DNA of 61,599 bases, taken from the NCBI RefSeq assembly GCF_001642475.1, contig NW_019174080.1, forward strand, positions 1-61,599, in the 5' to 3' direction. A program made the translations under genes and the position numbers. The notes below the pieces were generated by a model. That model had not been told where the DNA came from, did no database searches, and worked only from the letters and a program-made list of their open reading frames with translations. Of this stretch, positions 10,197 through 22,183 are shown in pieces; the first letter of the stretch is position 1, and every line of letters starts with the position of its first letter. Source of the stretch: Fonsecaea monophora (Eukaryota; Ascomycota; Eurotiomycetes; Chaetothyriales; Herpotrichiellaceae).

Positions 10197-11558
10197 GAAC
10201 GTTCTGTAGGGAGTAGTGGCAATAAGAATGATGTTGATTACCCATTGTCTTCCTTGGTCGAGATCGACCCTGTCCTCTCCTTTCCTGTTCCGGACAATGC
10301 ATCTCCATCTCCCGAACCCTGCGAAACGAGTGTATTGAAACGCCCCTCTGATATCCTGGCACCTGGCCACGCTGGCTAAGCCTGTTGGCGGTGTAGCTTC
10401 TCTGTAACAAGCCACAAGCCTAATGAATGCAAAGCTCCAATAAAATCCACCGTTGATCGATGCTTTTTTCCAACTACCCTCCATTGCTCTATTGCTCCAT
10501 CCCTCGATCCACACCATCAAGGTGTTCTCCTCCACTCTGTCCAATCACCTTGTTCTCTCCCGTCAGCTGCCCCATCCCAGTCGACGCGGATAAGGGATTG
10601 AAAGATGAGTGGCGTTTACAAGAATCCCATGTCTCTTTGAGAGGCAGACAGAATCCGCTGTTGTGCCGTGGCGTTTGCCTTGCTTCCCCTTCCCCGGCGG
10701 ATGGATTACCCCCAAAATGGTGGCTTATTGGTGTCTTATCTGACGAGCACTCTTTCAACTCCCTTGGGTGACTGCCTTTGACAATGTCCCGGTATGCGTA
10801 CAATCACACCATTTCCCAGGGTGCTCGTTACATGGCGCCTCGTCCTTGGATGTGTGCACGAGCCCACACCTATTCCAGCAAAGCTCCAAAAGACGTGGCA
10901 GGTGTTAGTTTGGAAACTACCGGCCAGAAACTCTCTCGTCCTCAGATTGGGACTCTGATCTTCAGAGAAACGACGATCCCACGTCCCGCGGGTGGCCTTG
11001 CGAACACCGAAAAGGGGCCTGTGCATTCGTTCTTTTGCTGGGAGAAATGCCGATTGAGAAAGACATCCATTCTACAGCGATGATCGCCAGTGTCTTGTAT
11101 TTGGACTCTTTGACCTGTCACCTGCCACTACTCGACAACGGCTTTGCGACAAGGGGTGGAGTCTTGCAGGGAACTTTGAACTCTCAATCTTAGCATCATG
11201 GCGCTTGACTTTTGTTCTGACCCATGTGTGTCATCGTGTCATGCTACCACCTCCCCTGGGTTATCGGATTGTCTTTGGTGGCGTTTAGCTCCTGCACCAC
11301 GACTCTCAAAGAACGAGGCATTGAACGAAAGTCCAGCTCTTTGACCCCGATGAGGAGCACTCTGAGAGAAGTCAATGATCCACTCTGTCGCGTCCGGAAT
11401 TGGACACCCCGGAGCCCATTCTTGTCGACGGCTGTTCCCCTGCACCGAGCTGATATCAACGGTGGTCATGCAGGTACAATAAGACGAGTTCGGATGCTCG
11501 ACAACAAGGTTAACCCAAACCTTTGCTGCGTTCGTCCAACGGAGGGAATCCAATTCCA
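10197..11558. other. Intergenic, 1.36 kb
   Basis: 3' flank of the dehydrogenase and upstream region of the rhodopsin-like gene. Several short open frames occur, none with a domain, splice continuity or signal peptide I would trust. Confidence 0.55.
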
Positions 11559-13043
11559 ATGGCCGTCTCCAAGCCGTTGGGAGTCATATCCTCTGAAGAC
11601 CAGTCCGGCCTGATCCTCATTCTGACCTCGCTGTCACTGTGCTTTGTTCTCGTCGCCTTTGCCATTCGCATCTACATTCGGGTTCCGCAGAGATTGTGGA
11701 AATGGGACGACCACATTCTGACGGCTGCCACAGTATGTTTGGATACCTGAGCACGAGAGTGGGACATTCCAACGGTCCTAACGGCCTTCCAGGTCTTCTC
11801 CATCGTTCAGACCTCGCTCGTCTTATATGCTGTCCACCTCGGCCTGGGCCAGCGGAAAGCATTCGAGGGCGATGACTCCCATAGTGATTCGATCAAGAAG
11901 GTACGAAGAAGGGAGTGTCGACGGTAGGATGAGAGTGGATGTTTGTGCTGAAACTTGTTTGGTTGGGGCCAGTACTATTATGCAAACGACTTTCTCTACC
12001 TCGTCGTCCTCCTCTTCTCCAAGTTAGCCGTGTGCTTTCTCTTCCTGAGGTTGACACGCCGTCGAGGACACATGATCGCCATCTACACCACCACCGGGCT
12101 CTGCGGCGGGTGGTTTGTCCTGTCGGTGCTTTTGATCAGCATCGACTCCTCATGGAGGCGGGCTTTTTCGACACCGGTAGGTAAATATCTCGACTCGTCT
12201 CGCAGAGAGAAGAAACTGACAATCTCTCAAAACAGTTTGGCAGATGGCTCGCTGTCGGCATCACAGACTCGATCACGGAGCTCCTTTTTGTCCTCTTTGC
12301 CGCGTACCTGGTCAGCGATCTGCATATGAGCAAAGTCCAGAAAGCCATTGTGGTGTTTGCATTTTCCCTTCGACTGCTGTGAGTACTGATATTTATACTC
12401 TTTCCGTCGAAGCGACTGCTGCGCTGTTGGAAATGTCTAACAAAGCATTGCCTGTCCTGCTGCTACTGCTAGTGCCATCCCCGCCTGCGGCATCCGTCTC
12501 TACTACCTCAACCCGACCACCCTGCCCGGCAATCGCAGCGAATCCCTCTCCCTGGCCATCGTGTGCACGCAGATCCAGCTGGGCTACGGGATCATGGCGG
12601 CCTCGGTCACGGTGCTCAAGCCGTTCATGGCCGTGTACGAGAAACCCGTAGGCTACTCGGGCTACACCAGCAACACCGTGGCTAAGAAGTACATGACCAC
12701 CACCAACAACAGCGACCGCGACCACGACCACCTGTCCTTCAAGATGCAGCCACTTTCCCACTCAGACGAGGTCATGCCAGAGAGACTCAGCCCCCACGCC
12801 GTGACATTTGACCCGAACCAGCCGACCTTCTCCTCGCGCCTTCCTTTGGGCCCAGGGCAGGGGCAGAAGCAGAAGAGACGAAGCGGTAGTGGATATGGAC
12901 ACGAGAAGAGCGATAGTATACACAGCCACGACAGTCGACGGCTGATCATCGAGCGCAAGACGGACTGGTCGATTCGGTACGAAGAGGCCGAGAGTCACAA
13001 AAGCGTTGTTAGTGAGGGTGCTCCGTCGGTTTCTGATCGTTGA
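11559..13043 (+). CDS. Rhodopsin-domain-type seven-TM integral membrane protein (SAT20/PTH11-like)
   Basis: Model: join(11559..11732, 11793..11900, 11973..12176, 12236..12378, 12473..13043), 399 aa. It begins MAVSKPLGVISSEDQSG, then alternates hydrophobic segments with short loops: LILILTSLSLCFVLVAFAIR, an RLWKWDDHI loop, YYYANDFLYLVVLLFSKLAV, then FGRWLAVGITDSITELLFVL and a last segment around LGYGIMAASVTVLKPFMAVY. Loop residues such as WxWDD and NPTTL and the spacing match the fungal rhodopsin-domain (DUF-type) integral membrane family, to which PTH11-like receptors are related. There is no CFEM domain and no retinal Lys was identified. The C-terminal tail of about 130 residues is hydrophilic, rich in Ser, His, Lys and Gln. 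Function unknown; receptor-like sensing is an inference. Intron phases 0, 0, 0, 2 all keep the frame. Confidence 0.88.
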
Positions 13044-15710
13044 GACCTGGCGCTTCGGACTGAACCCCGGCTCTACAAAAGATAATTTGTGGGGCTGAGA
13101 TGACATACTTGGTTGGAGCTCTGACGACTTGTAAGGATATATTTATTGTACGGAATCTTGGGACCCAGGCAAGACAGGAAATGGATACAGGAAACAGGTT
13201 GGGAAGCGGGAAACGGGATAGCCAATATGCCGATCAAGTTGGCATGGGAAAGAAAGGAAAGGAAATATCATCGATCGATCATGTACTTGGTGCCGGTTGG
13301 GCTATACCGAAGGAATCAGATTGAGGAAACTGTCCCCTATACGTCACTTTTGGCGACTTACTGTAAACCAGTATGGAAACCCGGACCTGTACAAACGACA
13401 CTTTTTCAAGAGAATTCTCTCCATTCATACTCCACGAACTCCACGATACCCAGAGGGTTTGGTTTTGCTTTGACAAAGCGAGATCATCTGTTCCTTGTCG
13501 ACTTCCTTCTTTTTTCCCTTAAATCTGATCCCGTTCCCCTCCCCTTCTCCTCCTTGTAATCTCGCTGAAATAACCGAATAATCGAATATCATACCACGTC
13601 CTTGGCTCAGTGTCTCGTACTCAACATACTTCACCGACAAGTCTTGACATGTCTTATCACAGTCACAAGTCACAATCACAATCCACCGGCGCCATCATCT
13701 TCATCCTGGGCCCTGGCGAATGGATATCCACCTAGTGCGTAGTACGTACACATAAGCCACGTTCCCTCGAGTTTTGACTTTGCCTTTGCCCTCCTCGCAT
13801 TGCCATGTGAGTTTAAAATACAAAGACTAGCGATTCTTTCCCCCTCTCGAGGCGAGTGGGCCTACCGGGGACACGGGACGGGGAGTGTCAAGGTAAAATG
13901 AAGCGAACGGCTCTGGCTGGCTGGCTGGCTGGCTGGCTCGGTCTGATAGCCTCGATTCCATCAACCATTACTCTTGTTGGGCGTGACGTTCTAGAATCTC
14001 CATGCTTATTCTGTCCGGTACTCGTACGAGCATTTTCTGTACCTGTCCATTCCTCCATTCCCACACGTTAATAGTACCTCCCTCATCTCTCCTCGTGAAT
14101 ACAGCCCTACGTAGGTCTGCGAATACTTTTTTTCCCGTCAATCCCCCTCCCTCAATTCACTCACCTACCCCATCCATCGATTCTACGAGTACTCGTACCT
14201 TGGCCTAAAGTCCCTCCACTCCCCCATTCACATCCACATCGGCGAGAGGGACAGGGGACAGGGACAGGGACAGCGAGGCGTCATGAAGCGACGAGGCGGG
14301 TCCTTGGATTCCCTTCTTATCCCAGCTAGCCATAGCCAGGGCCATAGCCATCCATACATCCATCCGCCCGACCCACCGTTAACGACAAACGGGGAAGAGG
14401 GAAAAAAGAGCTTGAGTAAAAGTGTGAGTGGGTGTGGGTATGAGGAAGGAAGTTCAAATCCACACCTGCAGTAGCGTCGAGTATGTATGTAGGACGCGAG
14501 CAAAGGAAAGCTTATCCTCGTACCTCGCTGCCCTCTGCTTGGCGAGCAAGGCAGGCAGGCACTAGCACTGGCACGGGGCATGTCACTGTCGTAAAGGACT
14601 AACGAACTATCGTACTTGGTACAGAACTGCAGGCGTGTCTCTCTCTCTCTCTCTCCGCGGACTCCACCCAGCTGTTTACCCAGTGCCCACTCCTGCCACT
14701 CACTACTCAGAGGAGGACACAGCACTCTTCACCCTCCTCGGCCTTTTTCCTCAAAAATGTCGGAAAAATGATCTTGAAAAACCGCCAACCGAAAGAGTGA
14801 GTACTGTACCAAACATGTGCTGAGAAAAAAAAAGAAAACAGAAAAGCAAGGAATCCTTCCCTCTTTCTTCCCTCCCTTTGTTCTTACCCTCACCCTTCTT
14901 CCCATGAGGCCGCGTTGTCGTACTCGAGCTGAAAAGGATAGACTGAAACTCTCTCTTCCTCTCGTACTTCGTTCAACGGGACGCGCGCACCGTGTATCCC
15001 CAACGAATTCGTTCAACAAGGGTACGCGAAAGTTTTGAATTTGTCGTCCGTGTAGTGAGGCGTGCGCGCATTAGCGGTGCGGTGCCGTGGCTTGCGGAGA
15101 ACAAAGTGAAAAAAAAAAATGCCTACCTACCCAGAGGTACATGGTACCAGTACAGGGTTATTCACAATACGAGCTTTTAAAGTTTGTGCCTGGGGTGAGA
15201 CAGGTGAAAAGAGGAACGCGGAATACAAAGGTTCGAGGCGTAGGGCGTAGGGCGTAACGTGTAAGGCGACCAGTCCAGTCCCGTCCAGCTCGGAGCGGAG
15301 AAAAAGAAGAGCAAAGGCGAGAAAAGGCAAATGACCCCTGACCTGCAGGGTCTGACCTGACCGACTCTGCGATGCGAAAGCCCGTCAAAACTTGGGCAAA
15401 GGCAAGGGGTAAAAATCGTTGTTTCTGGACTTTCGAGGCGAGTGATCTGACGATAGTCCCGATCTGTGGTTATAGGCGGGATGTGGAAATGAAAACAGGG
15501 CTAGATATTGGTGGTCTTTGTGTCAAAGGGAGAAGCACTCCTAGGCACTACCGAGATCGCCCGACCTAGTTTCGATATTGCCTCCATACCATCTTCTTTT
15601 GTACGCATCCCGTCAACGAACAGTATTGACAACTCAAAAATGTCCAGAAGGTCCATCTGATTGTCCACATATAGGCCTCCAGATTGAGAACGAGGCCGGA
15701 TCGCTGCACA
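13044..15710. other. 2.67 kb gene-free stretch between convergent genes
   Basis: Both neighbours end here (rhodopsin-like on plus, permease on minus), so no promoter is needed, yet the stretch is the second longest empty one in the window. It holds simple repeats (CTGG at 13913-13938, GGGACA near 14250, GGCGTAG triplet near 15236), homopurine and homopyrimidine runs and A-runs. Reading frames are CT-rich translations without domains. No tRNA B-box was found by eye. An unannotated non-coding RNA is possible. Confidence 0.5.
13913..13938. repeat. (CTGG)6 tetranucleotide repeat
   Basis: Six and a half perfect copies of CTGG, intergenic. On the plus strand it would encode Leu-Ala-Gly-Trp repeats, but no supported gene covers it. 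Confidence 0.9.
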
Positions 15711-17493
15711 CTAGTTCCGACCCTCAACCGTCACGACAGGCCCCGTGTAGACCTTCCTCCCTTGAACCGCATAAAACACTCCCGAAATAATCATGACTCC
15801 AAAAAACAGCACGACCGACCAGTTGAAGGACTCGGCGTCCACTGGTGTGCCGTTGGGCCAGAAGCTCCAGAAGAACGCAAACAGAGAATAGACTATACTG
15901 AAGACGTTGATCGGCACGCCCAGCTTGCCCAAACTCCACCGTGCCTTGGGTAGCAATTCAGGGTGGTACACGCGGCGGTACAGCACGCATGAAATGGAAA
16001 TGGTGTAAGAGAACATCAGCGCGCAGACCTGTACAGAGATGATGGCGTTGAATGCAGCGGAAGAGCCAATGTTGATTATCGCAAGCAGACAGCTGATGAT
16101 ACAGGTCAGCGTAACGGCGTTGGCGGGGATGTGCAGCTTCGGGTGGACAGCACCGATCCACTTGGAAAACGGTAGCCCCTTGTCGCGGGCAAAGGCAAAA
16201 GTTTGACGCGAGGTGGAAGCGTTGAATGAGATATTGGAAGCGATGACCAAAATCAGGATCAGAATGGTCAGGGCGTTGACACCACCAGTAGACACTGCCT
16301 GGCGGAAGATCCAGATGAAGGGATATTCGGTTGGATCGTCGAGGGCGGCGTCCACGTCGGTCAAGGCAAAGTTGTAAGTGACGACGAGCACCAAGCCGAG
16401 GACCCCGTTCGAGATGTAAGCCCAAAACATGGCGTTGGGAACATTGCGACCAGCATCCTTGACCTCCTCAGCCATGTGCGCTGTGCAGTCAGAACAAAGT
16501 GATCCATAGATGGCCGAAATCTGCCCGATCATAAGAGCAAGGCCCATACTCGACCAACCTCCTTCGTTGGAAAACTGGGTAAATGCGACCTTTGCAGAGT
16601 TGCGAGGTGCCATCACCCATAGAACGATGATAACCGCTGCATATTTGTTAGCACCTGACCACACCAATCCTTCTTGAGCCAGTGAGCTTGCCTCACATAG
16701 AACTCACCAAAGAATCCAAAGACATGCACGATGAGGAGCACATTCTGTATCAGAGGCAGATCCCGTGCGCCCCACGTGTTGGCGACAAAGAGGACGAGGA
16801 CCATGGCGAACACCAACAACGTTCCCTGCCATGCTGTTGGATCGTAATCAGGATTGTTGATCTGAATCAAAGCCTGAATAATGGTTCCGGTCAAGAACGA
16901 GCCTGACGCTGTCCCAGCCTGCCAACTGAGTGTTGAAAACCAACCGGTTAAATAGCTCAGGCTCTTCTGATATCTCGGCGGAGCGAACTCAGACACCCAA
17001 TGGTATTGGCCGCCGCTCGTTGGAGCCCTACAATTGTTAGAGGCTGCTCGTACATGCGATGGCGTTGAGCCTACATGGAAGCCATCTCGGCCAGAGATGT
17101 CATGACGATACCAAATCCAATAAAGGTCCAGACGTAGGTCCAGAAGAATCCAGCAATGCCACCATCGACCAAAACTTGAGTGTTCGCTCTGGACGAGGAT
17201 CAGAAGCTGGATAAGAGTGGACAGGTTGGTCATGCCTGACACATTGCAACTCACATCAATAAAAACTCCCATGTCGCTTGTAGTAGGGCGGTAAATGCCA
17301 GAGCAGAAATAGGTCGAAAGTTGCGAATCAATTCCTGACGTTTTCCTAGACGTTGCATATCCCTTTGGTCTTTGGTGGTGTAGCCCTTGTCGAGGATACC
17401 AACGTCGTTGTAGCAGCCCTCATCTTCGATGCCATCGAAAGAAGCCAGCTCTCGAGCAGTAAGCGATGCGTCCGGGACCTTGTCTAGAGTCAT
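15711..17493 (-). CDS. APC-superfamily amino acid/choline/GABA permease
   Basis: Model: complement(join(15711..16636, 16708..17027, 17075..17188, 17255..17493)), 532 aa. A hydrophilic N-terminus is followed by NFRPISALAFTALLQATWEF, the usual opening of fungal ACT-type permeases (choline transporter HNM1, GABA permease UGA4). Conserved segments are restored across introns: ANTQVLVDGGIAGFFWTYVW, MAPTSGGQYHWVSEFAPP and GSLCSDCTAHMAEEVKDAG. About twelve membrane segments. Expected: proton-coupled plasma-membrane uptake of an amino acid, choline or polyamine-like substrate; specificity cannot be read from the sequence. Intron donors are GTGAGT, GTAGGC and GTGAGT; the GTAGGC donor is weak, but the SM|APTSGG junction leaves little doubt. 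Confidence 0.93.
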
Positions 17494-18497
17494 CTTGACA
17501 GCTTCAGAACAACAGATACGAAAACCTCAGGCGACAAGAAAGTCAGGTGGAGAGATAGGAAAGCACTGGAATATGATTCGAGTTCGATCAAAAGGGAAGA
17601 CGAGTTTGCACGTAGTATCACTTTGAAGCTACTCCTTGAAGTTCAGGTTGGTGCCGACCCTGATACTAGTAGCATGCAGACAGGAGGGGGGTATCAGTTG
17701 CAGAAGCCATGTTGAGGGGCTTTCGAGGACTGAGGCGAATTGGCGAACCAGGGTTGACAAGACGAGACAGGGATCAGCTCTGCATGGGCAACCTCTCTGG
17801 CGTTCTCTGGCGTCTCTGCTAACTTAGAGACCGAATGGTGTGCTAGTTGCCTCCCCATTGGGATGCACAATATTCCCGGTCGACTGACAGGTGTTGACTG
17901 TGGGACTCTCAATCGCCCCTTGACGGCCATCTTGCTCACCATGTTGCGTATGCGTGATTAGTGGTTTACAATTCAGCGAACTGGCGGTGGTGGAGATTGA
18001 AGGCCTTGCCCCTCTCGTGAGCAGGTCTCTATGGTCTTTCGCCGTCCCATCCTGCCATGGGAATCGAGGGATGCTGGAGAACTTGACCACCTTGGTTGCT
18101 TTTGGGACGAACAGACTGAATTTTTTGATGTCAAAGTAAAGAAACCTGGTGTCCCATGGTCACCTGCGTGTCAAACTCAACTAGAAGCAAAAAGGGAATC
18201 AAATCCGAACCTGACGGTTGCCTGCAAGCCACAGATCAAAACCCCCTTGGAGGTGGGAGGTGGGTTCTGGATACTTGCACCGAGCAGAGAGAATAGAGAT
18301 GTTTTGATCCCAAGTGGTGACGTTTGACTTTAACGTCCTGCCAAGACGCTTAACTTTCCTGCGAAAATCCACGATCAGTTTACGAACAATCAACGCAACA
18401 TTGTATGTATCTGCGCCAGAGGAGTTGAGAAGACCGTTGCCCCACGCTGTTGCTGCCCTTCCTCAACCTTGAGGCCAACCCTCACAATCCTCGCACA
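17494..18497. other. Divergent intergenic region, 1.0 kb
   Basis: Promoter region shared by the permease (minus) and the UPF0390-like gene (plus). No convincing small gene. Confidence 0.55.
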
Positions 18498-18788
18498 ATG
18501 GCCCAAGGACAAATCAAGAAATCGTCCAAATCCTCCTCCACGAAACTCTCGGCCTCTGGAGGAATCACCAAGAAGGGCTCGCGGACGATAACCCCCAAAA
18601 AGGCAAAATTGTTGAAGCAGGCCAAGTTGAACAAGAAATATACCGCGGGGCTCACCGCGAAGACAGAGGCCATGCTCGGTGCACGTGCTGGACATCTGGA
18701 AATGCTGGGACAGACGAAGAAGAAGGACGGCGCAACCACAGCCAACGGCAAGGGAAAAGAGGGAAAGAAGAGTGGGAAGAAGGCTTGA
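18498..18788 (+). CDS. UPF0390 (DUF2462)-type small basic protein
   Basis: Single exon, 96 aa, ATG in a good context (CACAATGG). The sequence MAQGQIKKSSKSS...KKGSRTITPKKAKLLKQ is typical of the UPF0390/DUF2462 family (relatives of the mammalian Leydig cell tumour 10 kDa protein). It is very Lys-rich (tail KGKEGKKSGKKA) and almost free of bulky hydrophobics, consistent with a nucleolar or ribosome-biogenesis-associated protein. Family function is not well established. Length and the MAQG start match the family, so the start is secure. Confidence 0.9.
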   Translation: MAQGQIKKSSKSSSTKLSASGGITKKGSRTITPKKAKLLKQAKLNKKYTAGLTAKTEAMLGARAGHLEMLGQTKKKDGATTANGKGKEGKKSGKKA

Positions 18789-19181
18789 GACTTGGTGATA
18801 CGATCGCGCTGTTCAAACACCATACTTGTGCACGATCACTCTTCCTATGGATCCCGTCGAGGCGAAGACAAACCTTCGGCTGGGGATGTGATTCCGCGAA
18901 AGAGACGATACATTCTACGCCGGAATACTGATCCTCACGAGTGGTCAACGATTCCTGCCGAAGAGAAGCCTCCCCCACGACGTCTAGGTCGAACTCTTCG
19001 ACGATACAGAGGACGTATCCTTTGACAGCACGTAAATCCTGGACTACAGCACTTGGAATAAAGTCGAAAGTCGATACTTCAACAGAGCAATGCAGCAGAT
19101 GGGATTCGAAAGCTCAAGGACTACAACGCCCATCCTGGTATATGGTCCAACAACCAAAGTAACGCCCGCAAAGCCTATGTC
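18789..19181. other. Convergent intergenic region
   Basis: 3' flanks of the UPF0390-like gene and of the MTC1 gene. A short Arg-rich open frame near 18860-19025 was considered and not accepted. Confidence 0.5.
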
Positions 19182-20767
19182 TTACATTCCACCCAGCGCT
19201 CGAGCAGCTTCACCTCCACCGCTTTGAACCATGGCCTGCTGGCTCAAGTCGGCTCTGAGTTTGCCTTTGGCAGGTCCACCTTCGCCGACACCCATTCTCC
19301 GCGCAACATACCTTTGGGCCAACATACCAATCGCCAGACTCAGCGTTTCTTCAACCCACTCGCTCACCCATTCTCGGGGATCAATACCACCACTTTCAAT
19401 AATCTCTTCGATGCTCTCAGGCAAAGTGCCTTCCCCGCCACTCGGGGCATCTAGCCACTCGATCCATTGTCCGGGAATGGCTTGAGAGACGACCTGGAAT
19501 GTGATACCGTGGATGGGATCGTGCAGATAGACAGCAAACACAATCTCGTCAGTGATGTTCTCCTTTGCCTCTTTCACTTGCTCGTCCTTCTCCAAACTCG
19601 GTGCTGGGGCGAACAGTTCTTCTGACACCGGTTGTGCAATGGCTTGGATCGCTAGGAAAATCTCGCTGTCTCTGGTCGGATTAGAGGTCGAGAGTGTTTC
19701 CGTAGCTCGCTTGGCAGCTTCTTCAACTCCGCCCTTGGTTCCAAAGTACTCTTCAGCGTAGCTCTCAGCGGAGGCCCTGACGAGCTTGGTACCCTCAACA
19801 AGGCCTTTAACTGCGTTGATACTTCGAGGTTCTCCGCTCCTCCACCATGGTCCATCATGCCAGGAGCCCAATGGTCGCGACATTTCTCTCGATTCTCTTT
19901 TAGGTCCGGCTTCATGTCCTCTTTGAACAACCATCAAGTCTCCACCCTCGACTTGTGCCATGACACGGCTAAAGACTTGGTAGACGAGGGGATCGAGGGT
20001 GGGATAGTTTGACAGGTCGTGGGTGATATGGATTTGCAGTCGTTCGTGGGAAGAGATCGGTGGAGCAATAGTCTGCAAGATGTTCTGAAACGTGGGCATG
20101 GCTATGCTTCTAAGGTCACCACCTATCGTAGCTGTTAGCCTGCAAAACCTCCAGTTCAACGGTCAACGTCCATACCAAACCCTTTGAGCACACCGACATT
20201 TCCTCGGAGTTGCTCTGCCCATTTCTGTGCTTCTTCATTCTTCTGAATTTCTTTCACAGCCGCCTGGGCCTGACTGACGGCAGCAGAAGCAGTCGAGAGC
20301 AATCCCCCCCACCACCCACCGCCGCTTTTGGCCGCTGCTGGAGCCGGCTCAGGCTGCGATTCATTTTCTGTGGACTCTTCAGTCGTTGTGGTCGCTGGTG
20401 TAAAGCTCTGATGGAACGAACGTGTACTATCACCCGACTTGCGCTGACCGCTGCTCGACTTCTCTTCGCTTGTCCGGCCAGGAGGCGGGGTGGCCGTCGA
20501 GGTTCGCTTGGGGGATCTGTTGCCCGTGGCCGAAGACACATTTGGTCGCAGTGATGGAGTGGCAGGTCGGCTAGCTGGTCGTTGGGCCAAGTTTCCCAGT
20601 TCAGCGAGCAGGTCTTGTTCGTTCTGTGACGATTGGGCCGGTTGTCCCTGTCGGGCTGTTCTGGCGGAGGGCTTTGGGGCACGCGTCGAGGCCTGCGTGC
20701 TCAGATCGTCAAGCTGTGCCAAGAGCTCATCGTCGGTGGGTGCCGCCTTCTTTGCAGCCATGGTCAT
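19182..20767 (-). CDS. MTC1: Maintenance of telomere capping protein 1 (Mtc1)-like
   Basis: Model: complement(join(19182..20122, 20176..20767)), 510 aa; starting at the next ATG (20761, context ACCATGG) gives 508 aa. The N-terminus has the acidic short motif DDELLAQLDDL, then a long Ser/Thr/Pro/Gln-rich disordered stretch. A GGGWWGGLLSTASAAV segment leads into the helical region. Across the 53-nt intron the sequence becomes KGFGGDLRSIAMPTFQNIL, then IAPPISSHERLQIHITHDLS, the hallmark of the fungal Mtc1 family. Later come FAVYLHDPIHGITFQVVSQ and WIEWLDAP, also characteristic. In yeast, loss of Mtc1 is synthetic with cdc13-1 telomere-capping defects, and the protein has been linked to COPI/ER vesicles. 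The molecular role is not settled. Confidence 0.9.
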
Positions 20768-21781
20768 TGCATGTAGAGATCGAAATGGATGGGTATGGAG
20801 GTGGACAATCTGGCGTGTGAAAGACGAGTTGAAGACGCAGGGAGGCGAGGGAACGTGCACGGACGTGACTATGACGGCCATGGAGATCCGCTTTTGGGGA
20901 ATAAGTGGTGCCGCTCTAAGCCACCTTGGGACAAAAGCACATGGACTCAAAGGCAACGTCCCACACTCCAGTCAAATCAACTTCCTTTCTGGCTCCTTTC
21001 TGGCACTCAGTCTAGTTCTTACTGTACTACGCAACGCAACTCAGACCTTCAAACAAACCACACATTTCCCAGTCTGCACCGTCGGCCGAGACTGAAGCGG
21101 CAAGTCTACAAATCGAGATCGACCGGGACGAATGTCGACGATGTGAGCGAATGGGTAGTTTCTGCTGTTATTCCTCTTTAATGACCCGCTGAATGCCGTT
21201 TGTCTCCTCGTTGAATTAGATTGTTTGTTAACCACGACCTGGAAATGGAACCGAACATTCAGCAAATGCGTTGCTCCGGGCCTACAAAGGTCCACACGAT
21301 CAGCTGCCTTGGATACACCTGCCTGCCTAATGAGTTGAAGAGATGTAACAGAGCCTGGAAGGAGTGCAACTTCCAAGTGCATCGATATAATACGGATTGA
21401 GTAAGGATGACAAGGAGACGACGACAAGGGGTATGTCTGAAATGTACTAGTAAGTATTGTTCTGTGATGCATTTCTTTTCTCTTCATATCTCCCTGCAAC
21501 AACGCGTGGTTCGAAGCATCCATACTATCTTCACCCCGGCCGCGGCCTTTTCGTGAGAGCATATGACAACTACTAGTATTGTCTCAGATCATTCAACAAT
21601 ACACTACAATTCTTCAATACTAAACCAATTCACTCGAGCACACACACACAGCACTGTAACTAGACAAAGTCAACCCTTCTCCGATCTCGCGGATATAGCT
21701 CACAACTCTCATCCCTTTACTCTTCATTGCTGCATACTCCCGACGTGAAGTGCGATCAACGAGAACTTGAGAGTACTCAAA
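20768..21781. other. Divergent intergenic region, 1.0 kb
   Basis: Upstream of MTC1 (minus) and of the eight-cysteine secreted protein (plus). A 173-codon minus frame at 21041-21562 lacks domains, signal peptide and homology that I recognise and was rejected. Confidence 0.5.
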
Positions 21782-22183
21782 ATGCTCCATCACGTTATAC
21801 GTTCCCCATTCCCTGCTACCTCTCCCATTCTGCTCCTTCTTTTACTCGTCCAAATTTCGAGCGCAACGCTCTTGACCGCTTTCAGTCGACGCGAACCAGA
21901 TGTCATTCTCCCTCGTGGGATCATGAAAAACGGCACCTGCGACGAAGGCTACGAATGGACCGTCATCACCCCGCTCTCGACTCAAGGCGCCACGTGCTGC
22001 CCGGTCGGGTACAAAGGAGAAGAGGCAAAGATCCTGGGGAATCTGGTGGGGACGTTCTGTTGTCCCGAGCATATCGACACGGTGCCATGCGATGCCCACG
22101 ACCGCGAGATGCCAACGACACCCCTCACCTGTCCGGAGCCGGGCCAGCTAATCGGCGCGCTCTGCATGTATTATTATTGGTAG
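21782..22183 (+). CDS. Small secreted eight-cysteine protein
   Basis: Single exon, 133 aa. A strongly hydrophobic signal peptide (PILLLLLLVQISSATL, residues 15-30) is followed by an SRRE dibasic site that may be a Kex2 processing point. The mature part carries eight cysteines at 53, 72, 73, 93, 94, 103, 117 and 128, with two CC pairs, and ends MYYYW. The spacing C-CC-CC-C-C-C differs from hydrophobins (C-CC-C-C-CC-C) and from CFEM domains. An even number of cysteines in a short secreted protein suggests a disulfide-stabilised fold. The family is not recognised. It could be a surface-active, antimicrobial or host-interaction protein; none of this is shown by the sequence. Confidence 0.72.
   Translation: MLHHVIRSPFPATSPILLLLLLVQISSATLLTAFSRREPDVILPRGIMKNGTCDEGYEWTVITPLSTQGATCCPVGYKGEEAKILGNLVGTFCCPEHIDTVPCDAHDREMPTTPLTCPEPGQLIGALCMYYYW

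Noticed and set aside
14228..14725. 165-codon minus-strand frame in the 2.67 kb gap
   Set aside because: Low-complexity Pro/Ser/Cys/Trp-rich translation of CT-rich DNA; no splice logic or domain.
15229..15265. GGTTCGAGG followed by GGCGTAG repeats, considered as a tRNA T-arm or telomere-like repeat
   Set aside because: The T-stem does not pair, no A-box or acceptor stem fits, and the 7-mer is not TTAGGG.
18792..19025. Arg-rich plus-strand frame with EWSTIPAEEK
   Set aside because: It lacks an ATG at its start, is short, and lies between convergent gene ends; no family recognised.
21041..21562. 173-codon minus-strand frame upstream of the eight-cysteine gene
   Set aside because: No domain, no signal peptide, and composition unlike neighbouring genes.
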